Source of the DNA: Verrucomicrobiota bacterium
Lineage (GTDB): Bacteria; Verrucomicrobiota; Verrucomicrobiia; Opitutales; Opitutaceae
DNA: 12,605 bases
NCBI GenBank assembly: GCA_030916665.1
Contig: JAUPWC010000223.1
Span: forward strand, 1-12,605
Reading direction: 5' to 3'
Shown here: positions 1-7,271 of the stretch, piece by piece
Layout: each line of letters opens with the position of its first letter
Position numbering within the stretch: position 1 is the first letter of the stretch
Made by a program: the position numbers and the translations under genes
Notes under the pieces: model-generated
Databases searched by the model: none
What the model was told of the DNA's origin: nothing
Seen by the model: the letters and a program-made list of their open reading frames with translations, nothing else

Positions 1-845
<845 letters not shown>

Positions 846-849
<4 letters not shown>

Positions 850-1838
850 ACCTGACGACCACCTATCTCGGGCTCAAGCTGGCCAACCCGCTCATCCCCG
901 GCGCGTCACCGCTGGTGGACAATATGGACAGCATTCGCCGTCTGCAGGACGCCGGCGCGCCCGCGTTTGTCATGCATTCGCTGTTTGCCGAACAGCTCGA
1001 GGGCAACCAGGTCGCCTTCGACCGGCACATCGTGCGCTGGCAGGACAACTTTGCCGAGGCCACGACCATGTTCCCCGACACCGGCGATTACGTGCTCGGG
1101 CCCGACGAATACCTCGACCGCCTCGCCGTCATCAAGCGCATCACCGGCCTGCCGGTCATCGCCTCGCTCAACGGCACGCAGCTCGGCTCCTGGCTCGCCT
1201 ACGCGCAGCTGTTGGAGGAGGCCGGTGCCGATGCGATCGAGCTCAACACCTACTTTCTCGCCACCCAGCGCGACGTCACCGGTGCCGAGCTGGAGCAGCG
1301 CGTGGTCGAAATCGCCTGCTCCGTGCGCGGTGCCGTGAAGATTCCCGTCGCGGTGAAACTCTCGCCGTTCTACACCTCGGTCGCGCACCTCGCTGGCTGG
1401 TTGGAGCGCGAGAAACTCGACGGCCTCGTGCTGTTCAACCGTTTTTTCCAGCCCGAGATCGACGTCGAGTCGCTGGAGGTGCGTCCGCACCTCGACCTCT
1501 CCACGCCTGAGGACCTCGGCCTGCGCCTGCGCTGGCTCGCCCTCTTGCGCGACCAGGTGAAGCTCAGCCTCGCGTGCAGCGGCGGCGTGCACCGCCCGGA
1601 GGACGTGGTGAAGGCCCTCCTCACCGGCGCCGACGCCGTGCAGGTGGTCGCCGCGCTGCTGAAGCACGGCCCCGGCGAACTCGCCGTGCTGCGCACCGGT
1701 CTCCTGCGCTGGATGGAGGAGCATGAATACCAGAGCGTCAGCCAGATTCGCGGCGCGCTCAGCCTGCGCAACTGCCCCGACCCTGAGGCCTACGAGCGCG
1801 GCAATTACCTGCGGAGCATGCAGCTGTGGCGCGACTGA
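846..1838 (+). CDS. Dihydroorotate dehydrogenase-like flavoprotein, PFOR-linked
   Basis: This encodes a 330-aa TIM-barrel protein of the DHO_dh family. The start is fixed by the ATGA overlap with the PFOR gene; there is no clear Shine-Dalgarno, which suits coupled translation. Family landmarks are the N-terminal LGLKLANPLIPGASPL, the segment PVAVKLSPF with Lys171 (equivalent to the FMN-contacting lysine), and CSGGVHRPEDVVKALLTGAD (from residue 244), the FMN-phosphate loop. Where true dihydroorotate dehydrogenases carry the active-site base in an N-x-S-C-P-N (class 1) or Ser (class 2) loop, this protein reads ELNTYFLATQ (Glu132-Asn134-Tyr136), so the catalytic Cys/Ser is absent. It is therefore unlikely to be pyrD. 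Proteins of this type are known next to PFOR genes, but their reaction is, as far as I know, undefined; a redox role linked to PFOR is an inference. Confidence 0.88.
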
Positions 1839-1860
1839 TTTTCGATCCCTGAAACCGTGG

Positions 1861-1888
1861 CCACAAAAAGCACAAAAAGCACAAAGAC
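1861..1888 (+). repeat. Short A-rich tandem repeat, CACAAAAAG unit
   Basis: Two perfect copies of CACAAAAAG (1862-1870 and 1871-1879) are followed by a third, decayed copy, CACAAAGAC. The stretch is strikingly A-rich against the GC-rich surroundings. It begins 22 bases after the stop of the flavoprotein gene. I recall similar CACAAA-type strings in intergenic regions of Verrucomicrobiota, but I could not check this here. Confidence 0.6.
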
Positions 1889-1893
1889 AGAAT

Positions 1894-1993
1894 CCCCTCT
1901 ATCAAGAGGGGTGCCCGAAGGGCGGGGTGTGTTGCTCGGGAACCGGGTGACGAGGAGAGGGGGGCTTGCCTTCGCGCTCTCTGTGTTCTCCGC
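1894..1993. repeat. Probable dispersed intergenic repeat with small palindromes
   Basis: Two small hairpins lie side by side: CCCCTCT/AGAGGGG with loop ATCA (1894-1911) and GCCC-GAA-GGGC (1913-1923), followed by GGGGTGTGTTG. Further on, CTCTCTGTGTTCTCCGCG (about 1976-1993) looks like another degenerate dispersed-repeat string. No frame here has protein-like composition. The assignment as a dispersed repeat is from its look only; only one copy is present in the window. Confidence 0.45.
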
Positions 1994-2024
1994 GTTTAAA
2001 GGATTCTCTTCTCTTTGTTCACTT

Positions 2025-2094
2025 CTGCCGCCCTGCGGCACGGACTGGATGGTTTGCGTGGAAGCCATCCGGTGCCGGTGCCGCGGGACGGCAG
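2025..2094 (+). ncRNA. Structured hairpin element, copy 1
   Basis: This 70-nt stretch folds as one nearly continuous hairpin. Outer stem: 2025-2030 pairs with 2089-2094. After one C/A mismatch, 2032-2041 pairs with 2078-2087 (one G/T wobble). Then 2042-2046 pairs with 2071-2076, leaving bulged G at 2077 and 2074. Then GGATGG 2047-2052 pairs with CCATCC 2065-2070, and TTT 2053-2055 pairs with AAG 2062-2064. The apical loop is GCGTGG (2056-2061). A second element with the same loop and architecture follows at once. No coding potential is apparent. The strand is chosen because a + strand terminator follows; the hairpin itself would fold on either strand. It could be a regulatory RNA, part of a longer transcript tail, or a mobile palindromic repeat. 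Confidence 0.55.
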
Positions 2095-2100
2095 CCTAAT

Positions 2101-2175
2101 TTCTACCGCCTTGGGGCGCGGACGGGGAGTTTGCGTGGAAACTGCTCCCGATCCGGCGCCCCAGGGCGGATAGAA
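2101..2175 (+). ncRNA. Structured hairpin element, copy 2
   Basis: This hairpin shares the architecture of the one 6 bases upstream. 2101-2105 pairs with 2171-2175, 2106-2119 pairs with 2156-2169 (A2170 bulged), and 2120-2122 pairs with 2152-2154 with bulged G2155, the same place as G2077 in copy 1. CGGG 2123-2126 pairs with CCCG 2147-2150, and AGTTT 2128-2132 pairs with AAACT 2139-2143. The apical loop is again GCGTGG (2133-2138). The 11-mer TTTGCGTGGAA is identical in both copies, while stem positions differ with pairing kept: A2040-T2079 becomes G2118-C2157, C2036-G2083 becomes G2114-C2161, and G2027-C2092 becomes A2105-T2171. That pattern points to selection on, or inheritance of, the fold rather than chance. 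Confidence 0.55.
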
Positions 2176-2181
2176 TCTTGG

Positions 2182-2211
2182 AGGCCCGCGGAGCAATCCG
2201 CGGGCCTTTTT
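2182..2211 (+). terminator. Strong intrinsic terminator with GNRA tetraloop
   Basis: An uninterrupted 11-bp stem (AGGCCCGCGGA, 2182-2192, with TCCGCGGGCCT, 2197-2207) closes a GCAA tetraloop and runs straight into TTTTT (2207-2211). It functions on the + strand only, since the other side has no T run. It lies about 340 bases after the flavoprotein gene and only 6 bases after the second structured hairpin. It therefore ends either a long 3' UTR of the PFOR unit or a separate small RNA containing the two hairpins. Confidence 0.88.
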
Positions 2212-2352
2212 GCTTTCTGCCTTCTCTCGCTTCCGCAACGTTTGCAGTCGCCGGGGATGGCCCGGTCGCGCGGGAGAGGTATCAAGCGAACATCGGCCCC
2301 TGCCGTCGGCCAAAACCTAACCCCATCTCGACGGCGCGTGTTCACCCCTCCC
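2212..2352 (+). other. Upstream region of the TonB receptor gene
   Basis: About 140 bases lie between the terminator and the receptor start. The promoter for the receptor must be here, but I see no convincing -35/-10 pair. The only symmetric-looking piece is CGCAACGTTTGCAG (2234-2247), which loosely resembles LacI-family operators with a central CG but is imperfect. No Shine-Dalgarno is visible before the ATG (CACCCCTCCC precedes it). Confidence 0.3.
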
Positions 2353-5300
2353 ATGAAAACCTCCAAACCGCTCCGGATGTCTCCGGATATGCCGGTGTCC
2401 CGAACGGGACTCCTTCAGCCGCTGGCGAGCCGCCTGAGCCCCTGTCTGTTGATCGCCCTTTGCGCCGTCCCGCTGGCCCTCGCGCAGACCGCCGCCCCGG
2501 CCACCCCCGCCGCCGAGGAAGAAGTCCTCGTGCTCACCCCCTTCGAGGTCACCGCCACCTCCGGCAGCGAAGGCTACACCGCCGCGACCACGCTCGCCGG
2601 CAACCGCCTCAACACCCAGCTCCGCGACATCGGCAGCGCGGTGACCGTGGTCACCAAGGAATTCCTGCAGGACGTCGGCGCCACCGACAACAACTCGCTG
2701 CTCCAATACACCGTCGGCACCGAGGTCGGCGGTTCGCGCGGCAACTTCGCCGGCTTCGGCGACGCGGCCCAACTCAACGAGGACACCGTCCGTCCCAACG
2801 AGAACACCCGCGTGCGCGGCCTCGCGGCGGCGGACAACACCCGCGACTTCTTCCGCTCCGACGTGCCGTGGGATTCCTACAACGTCGATCGCGTGGACCT
2901 GCAGCGCGGCGCCAATTCCATCCTGTTCGGCCAGGGCAGCCCCGCGGGCATCATCAACACCGGCCTGAAGACCGCCCAGTTCAAGAACTCCGGCACCGCC
3001 GAGGTCCGCGTGGACAACTACGGCAGCACGCGCGGCACGCTCGACGTGAACCGCGTGCTCCTGCCCAAGGAACTCGCCGTCCGCCTCTCGCTGCTGGCCG
3101 AGGACGAGAAATTCCGCCAGGACCCCGCGTTCTCCAAGGATCGCCGCGTCTATGCCGCCCTCCGCTACGAGCCCAAGGCCCTCAACCGCGACGGCATGCT
3201 CACGTCCATCAAGGCCAACTTCGAGGCCGGCAAGATCGACAGCAACAACCCGCGCACGCTGCCGCCGGCCGACGCCATCACGCCGTGGTTCACCAAGCTG
3301 AACCAGGCCACCTACAACCAGTTTCAGGCCTTCGACCACCTCTCCGGCCGGCCTAATCACGGCCAGTTCCGCGTGAACCTCGCCTCCACCGGCGCGAAGA
3401 ATCCCGCCTACCAGCCCTGGCTCGGAACCTTCGCCTTCCCGTCCGGCCGCTCCGGCCCGACGGTGTTCACGTCGGGCGGCAGCCAAACCATGATGGTGAC
3501 CGACGTCATTGGCGCCTTCGTCAGCGGCGGCCTCGGCTCCAACGGCAGCGTCGACGGCGGCATCGCCGCCATGCCGGACAACGGCTGGGTCTCGCTCAAC
3601 GGCACCGCCCAGTGGGCGATCAACGCCGGCGCGCCCTATTCCAAGGCCGGCCTCTGGAAGAACAATCTGATCAGCGATTCCTCGGCTTTCGACTTCTACA
3701 ACCGCCTCATCGACGGCGACACCAAGCGCGAGTGGCAGGATTTCAACGTCGGCAACGTGAGCCTCTCGCAGACCTACTTTCACAACCGGGCCGGCATCTC
3801 GCTCGATGTCTCGCGCGAGAAGTATGAGAACGGCCAGAAGGCCGTGCTGCCCGGCGAGGTCCGCCTGCAGGTGGACCCGATGGCGGTCTATGGCGACGGT
3901 TCGCCCGACGCCGGACTCGGTTCCGGCGAGCCGTATGCCAACGGCACCAAGAACCCCAACGTCGGCCGCGCCTTCGTCTCGTCCAATAATGCCTGGAGCA
4001 ACCGCTCCGTTGACACCGAGCGCGAAGCCGTGCGCGCCACCGCCTTCGTGCAGCACGACTTCAAGGAGAAGGACAATACCTGGATCCGCCGCATCCTCGG
4101 CCTGCACACGCTCACCGGCCTCGTCGGCAAGGAGCAGGCCGAGAGCGACGGCCGCACCTGGCAGCGCTACGGCATCTTCGACAATTCCTACTACAACCTC
4201 TCCGGCCGCTCCGACCAGCGCTTCAACGGCGCGCTCGTTCCGACCCAGGTTATCTACCTCGGCGACTCCCTGCTCGGGAAATCCCTCAACGGCGCCTACC
4301 TGCCGTCGCTCGGTGGCAACCCCGCGATGGCCAGCGGCGCGATCCGTTACTTCAACTCCACCTGGAAAGGCACGGTCAACCCCGGCGATGCCTGGCAGAA
4401 CGGTTTCTATCTGGCCGGCGATCCGTCCCGCAACTCGACCCAGGCGGAGAATCCCGCCAACTACGTAGGCTGGAGCACCACCACGCTCAACCTGGTGGAC
4501 GCCGAGGCCTCGGCCGCAAACCGCGACCGCCTCACCACGCGCGCCTCGCTGTCCAAGGCCACGACCGAGTCGCAGGCCTTCGTCTGGCAGGGCAAATGGC
4601 TCGACAACTCCCTCGTGAGCACCGTCGGCTGGCGCAAGGACATCGCCGAGTCCTGGGGCTTTGACATGTCGCCGAACGATTTCCCGGTCAGCGCCGATCG
4701 CGGCGCGGTCAACCTCAGCCCGAGTTACTACAAGCTGCCGGCCACCAGCCAGCGCGCCGAGGTCGAGTCCAAGTCCTACAGCTTCGTGGCGCACATTACG
4801 GACCTGCCGTTCCTCCGCGGCCTCTCGGAGCGCCTGCCGGTGAACGTCAGCCTGTATTACAACCGCTCGACCAACTTCAAGCCCGACGCCAGCCGCGTGG
4901 ACATCTACGGCGAGGCGCTGCCCGCGCCCGCCGGCAAGACCGTTGACCACGGCCTGCTCGTCGCGTCCAAGGACGGCCGCTACTCGCTCCGCGTGAACCG
5001 CTACGAGACGAGCAATTCCAACGCGAGTAGCACCCAGATCAACGCCGCCTCCATCGGCAACTGGATGCAGCTCACGCAGAACTTCGCCAACGTCTTCGGC
5101 TATAACATCCGCCCCTGGGGCTACGATGCCACTGCGGCCGGCCAGACCGGGAGCTCGAGCGACATCTTCAACGGCAACACCGGCGTGTGGGAGCCGATGC
5201 GCTACAACTTCCACTACTTCGCCAACCGTCCGCTGCAGCCCGGTGAGATCCTCTCCGCCGACGGCGCCTGGATCGTGTCGCCGGCCCTGGAACAGAAGAT

Positions 5301-6132
5301 CATCGACAACACCCGCACCTTCCAGCGCGCCGTCGATCCGCGCTTCTGGTCCGCCTGGCGCATCAACACCTTCGGCAACTTCGGTCCCTCGACCGCGGAG
5401 GTCACCTACAGCGTGCCGACCGGTTTCGCCATCACCGAGGACAACGTCTCCAAGGGCTGGGAAATCGAGCTGAGCGCCCAGCCGGTCAAGAACTGGCGCC
5501 TGCTCCTCAACGCCAGCAAGACCGACGCCCGCCGCACCAACATCGGCAACGCGAACATGCGCGAGTTCATGGAGCTCGTCGCCTCGGCTCTCAAGGTCCA
5601 GGACGGCGTCAAGTCGCTGCACCACTACTGGGGCACGGAGGACGTCGTGACCGCCGGCAAGAACTGGTTCGATGGCGAAGGTCTTGTGGCCGCGCCCGGC
5701 AGCGAATGGCGTCTCGCCCAGCTGGTCGAGAACACCACGGTGCCCGAACTCCGCGAGTGGCGCGTGAACGCGATCACCAATTACGAGTTCACCGAGGGCC
5801 GGCTGAAGGGCCTGCACGTCGGCGGCGGCGTGCGCTACCAGAGCAGCGTCATCCTCGGCTATCCGCCGACCGGCAACCCGAACGACCCAACGACCGTCGA
5901 ATACGACCTCAACCAGCCCTACCGCGGTCCCAGCGAGACCAACGTGGACCTGTGGGTCGGCTACAGCCGCAAGCTGTCCGACAAGCTCGACTGGCACGTC
6001 CAGTTCAACGTGAAGGACGCCTTCCAGAACAAGGGCCTGATCCCGATCACCTACCAGCCCGACGGCACCGTGGCCGCCTGGCGCATCGTCTCGGGTCAGT
6101 CCTTCACCCTCACCAACACGTTCAGCTTCTGA
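2353..6132 (+). CDS. TonB-dependent outer-membrane receptor (probable glucan-oligosaccharide uptake)
   Basis: The product is a 1259-aa outer-membrane receptor that would use TonB/ExbBD energy to import a ligand. A basic N-terminus and hydrophobic stretch (LLIALCAVPLALA) give a signal peptide with likely cleavage after Ala44. The mature protein has an Ala/Pro linker, then EVLVLTPFEVTA (57-68), the TonB-box-like segment typical of Verrucomicrobiota receptors. The plug domain follows and ends near VDRVDLQRGANSILFGQGSP (about 178-197). The rest is a 22-strand-type barrel region closing with FTLTNTFSF, the terminal-Phe outer-membrane signature. The ATG at 2353 is chosen for the signal peptide; the frame stays open upstream to 1966 but crosses the terminator. 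No SusD-like partner is present. The ligand is not readable from sequence; alpha-glucan oligosaccharide is inferred from the downstream genes. Confidence 0.92.
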   Translation: MKTSKPLRMSPDMPVSRTGLLQPLASRLSPCLLIALCAVPLALAQTAAPATPAAEEEVLVLTPFEVTATSGSEGYTAATTLAGNRLNTQLRDIGSAVTVVTKEFLQDVGATDNNSLLQYTVGTEVGGSRGNFAGFGDAAQLNEDTVRPNENTRVRGLAAADNTRDFFRSDVPWDSYNVDRVDLQRGANSILFGQGSPAGIINTGLKTAQFKNSGTAEVRVDNYGSTRGTLDVNRVLLPKELAVRLSLLAEDEKFRQDPAFSKDRRVYAALRYEPKALNRDGMLTSIKANFEAGKIDSNNPRTLPPADAITPWFTKLNQATYNQFQAFDHLSGRPNHGQFRVNLASTGAKNPAYQPWLGTFAFPSGRSGPTVFTSGGSQTMMVTDVIGAFVSGGLGSNGSVDGGIAAMPDNGWVSLNGTAQWAINAGAPYSKAGLWKNNLISDSSAFDFYNRLIDGDTKREWQDFNVGNVSLSQTYFHNRAGISLDVSREKYENGQKAVLPGEVRLQVDPMAVYGDGSPDAGLGSGEPYANGTKNPNVGRAFVSSNNAWSNRSVDTEREAVRATAFVQHDFKEKDNTWIRRILGLHTLTGLVGKEQAESDGRTWQRYGIFDNSYYNLSGRSDQRFNGALVPTQVIYLGDSLLGKSLNGAYLPSLGGNPAMASGAIRYFNSTWKGTVNPGDAWQNGFYLAGDPSRNSTQAENPANYVGWSTTTLNLVDAEASAANRDRLTTRASLSKATTESQAFVWQGKWLDNSLVSTVGWRKDIAESWGFDMSPNDFPVSADRGAVNLSPSYYKLPATSQRAEVESKSYSFVAHITDLPFLRGLSERLPVNVSLYYNRSTNFKPDASRVDIYGEALPAPAGKTVDHGLLVASKDGRYSLRVNRYETSNSNASSTQINAASIGNWMQLTQNFANVFGYNIRPWGYDATAAGQTGSSSDIFNGNTGVWEPMRYNFHYFANRPLQPGEILSADGAWIVSPALEQKIIDNTRTFQRAVDPRFWSAWRINTFGNFGPSTAEVTYSVPTGFAITEDNVSKGWEIELSAQPVKNWRLLLNASKTDARRTNIGNANMREFMELVASALKVQDGVKSLHHYWGTEDVVTAGKNWFDGEGLVAAPGSEWRLAQLVENTTVPELREWRVNAITNYEFTEGRLKGLHVGGGVRYQSSVILGYPPTGNPNDPTTVEYDLNQPYRGPSETNVDLWVGYSRKLSDKLDWHVQFNVKDAFQNKGLIPITYQPDGTVAAWRIVSGQSFTLTNTFSF

Positions 6133-6139
6133 TCAAGCG

Positions 6140-6172
6140 GACGCGCCCGGCGTGGGGCCGGGCGCGTCTTTT
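6140..6172 (+). terminator. Intrinsic terminator after the TonB receptor gene
   Basis: A perfect 12-bp GC-rich stem (GACGCGCCCGGC, 6140-6151, with GCCGGGCGCGTC, 6157-6168) closes a GTGGG loop and is followed by TTTT (6169-6172). It starts 7 bases after the receptor stop, so the receptor should be largely insulated from the downstream cassette. The T run is short, so some readthrough is possible. Confidence 0.85.
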
Positions 6173-6173
6173 C

Positions 6174-6258
6174 GGTGGAACGCGCTGACCTCAGCGCGTT
6201 GTTCGAGACCCTGCGCCGCATCGCGTGCCCGAGCGCGTTGGGGTCAACGCGCTCCACC
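6174..6258. repeat. Palindromic repeat pair, family A, copy 1
   Basis: Two 27-nt arms (6174-6200 and 6232-6258) are inverted relative to each other and separated by 31 bases. Each arm also contains its own hairpin: AACGCGCTGA-CC-TCAGCGCGTT in the left, and AGCGCGTTG-GGGT-CAACGCGCT in the right. The outer ends read GGTGGA and TCCACC. The right arm is identical to that of the copy at 11191-11217, and the left arm differs at two positions that base-pair with each other. The arrangement is that of REP/BIME-type elements. It fills most of the gap between the terminator and the next gene. Confidence 0.85.
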
Positions 6259-6271
6259 CTTCAAACCGCCC

Positions 6272-7102
6272 ATGTCTCTCCTCGTGGATTCACCCGCCCG
6301 TCCCGTGTCGCTGTCCGCCGCCACCTCGTCCGCCCGCTCGTTCGACGCGGTCATCTTCGACATGGATGGCGTCGTCACCGACACAGCCGCGGTGCACTCG
6401 ACGGCATGGAAGCGGATGTTCGATGAATACCTGCGCCTGCGCGAGCGGCGCGACGGAGAAGCGTTTCGCGAGTTCACGCATGGCCACGACTACCGGGCCT
6501 ACGTGGACGGCCGGCCGCGCTACCAGGGCGTGGAAACCTTTCTCGTCTCGCGCGGCATCCACCTGTCGCCGGGCACACCGGAAGATCCGGCCGGCCGTGA
6601 GACGGTCTGCGGCCTGGGCAATCGGAAGAACGAACTGTTCAACGCGATCATCGCGACCGCGGGCGTGAAACTCTACGCCTCTACCGTCGCGCTGATCGAG
6701 AGTCTGAGTCGGGAAGGCCTCAAGGTCGGCCTCGCCACCTCGAGCCGCAACGCCGCGCCCATTCTCGAAAAGACGCAGACGACCCACCTGTTCGCCACCG
6801 TGGTGGACGGATTGGTCTCCGCCGGCCTGGGCCTGCGGGGCAAGCCGCACCCGGACATTTTCATCACCGCCTGCCGCGCGCTCGGTGTCGTGCCGGCGCG
6901 CACGGTTGTGGTGGAGGACGCGGTCTCCGGCGTCCGCGCCGGCGCCGCCGGGGGTTTCGGCCTCGTGATCGGGGTGGCGCGCGAGGGCAATGCGCAGGAA
7001 CTGCGCGAGCACGGCGCCGATGTGGTGGTGCAGGACCTCGGAGAGATCAACTTGGCCAAAATCGACGCGGCGACACGGGCGAAGCGGGAGGGAATTCGAT
7101 GA
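6272..7102 (+). CDS. pgmB: Beta-phosphoglucomutase, HAD superfamily
   Basis: This 276-aa cytoplasmic enzyme interconverts beta-D-glucose-1-phosphate and glucose-6-phosphate through a phospho-aspartate and beta-glucose-1,6-bisphosphate. All HAD signatures are present: FDMDGVVTDT with nucleophile Asp30 and acid/base Asp32, TSS at 156-158, Lys191 in GKPHPDIF, and Glu215-Asp216 in VVVEDAVSG for Mg2+. The cap contains YVDGRPRYQGVETFL and GLGNRKNELFN, typical of the longer beta-PGMs found with GH65 phosphorylases. I chose ATG 6272, which leaves a roughly 25-residue N-terminal tail; the frame extends upstream only through the repeat element. Its position before a transporter and a GH65 gene indicates it consumes the beta-glucose-1-phosphate made by inverting phosphorolysis. 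It has no obvious ribosome binding site. Confidence 0.92.
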   Translation: MSLLVDSPARPVSLSAATSSARSFDAVIFDMDGVVTDTAAVHSTAWKRMFDEYLRLRERRDGEAFREFTHGHDYRAYVDGRPRYQGVETFLVSRGIHLSPGTPEDPAGRETVCGLGNRKNELFNAIIATAGVKLYASTVALIESLSREGLKVGLATSSRNAAPILEKTQTTHLFATVVDGLVSAGLGLRGKPHPDIFITACRALGVVPARTVVVEDAVSGVRAGAAGGFGLVIGVAREGNAQELREHGADVVVQDLGEINLAKIDAATRAKREGIR

Positions 7103-7122
7103 ATCCTGCCCATCTCCAGCAG

Positions 7123-7149
7123 CGTCATCCTGAGCCCTGCGAAGGATCC
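7123..7149. repeat. GTCATCCTGAG...GAAGGATCC dispersed repeat
   Basis: GTCATCCTGAG at 7124 is followed by GAAGGATCC, with ATCCT (7127-7131) able to pair with AGGAT (7143-7147). I recognise this as a motif commonly dispersed in intergenic DNA of several bacterial phyla; that is from memory, and only one copy is present here. It starts 21 bases after the beta-phosphoglucomutase stop codon. Confidence 0.5.
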
Positions 7150-7156
7150 AAGCTTT

Positions 7157-7212
7157 TAGGGTCGGCCCTTGGGCCGACCTCGTGCGTTAGGTCGGCGCAA
7201 GCGCCGACCCTA
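7157..7212. repeat. Palindromic repeat pair, family B
   Basis: Two hairpins lie in tandem: GGTCGGCCC-TT-GGGCCGACC (7160-7179) and GGTCGGCGC-AA-GCGCCGACC (7190-7209). The outermost ten bases, TAGGGTCGGC (7157-7166) and GCCGACCCTA (7203-7212), are also perfect reverse complements, so the whole unit can fold either as two hairpins or as one long one. It sits in the 169-bp gap between the beta-phosphoglucomutase and MFS genes. No T run follows it, so it is not an obvious terminator, but it could affect mRNA stability. Confidence 0.8.
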
Positions 7213-7271
7213 CATCGGGCATTCCGGAGAATCTTGATGCCATCACTTCCGAAACTTGGTGGGCTCTCGCC

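Noticed and set aside
2025..2175. Tandem hairpins as integron attC sites
   Set aside because: They lack the RYYYAAC/GTTRRRY core ends, and no integrase or cassette structure is nearby.
1966..2352. In-frame extension upstream of the TonB receptor
   Set aside because: It would translate through both hairpins and the terminator, and would bury the signal peptide well inside the protein.
2317..5997. Very long open frame on the - strand (1226 codons) opposite the TonB receptor gene
   Set aside because: Its translation is rich in runs of Gly, Ala, Val, Glu and His with no domain or signal peptide. It is the expected antisense shadow of a GC-rich gene, while the + strand protein has clear receptor motifs.
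6174..6258. Family A palindrome as a transcription terminator
   Set aside because: Neither arm is followed by a T run, and a true terminator is already present at 6140-6172; recurrence elsewhere marks it as a repeat.
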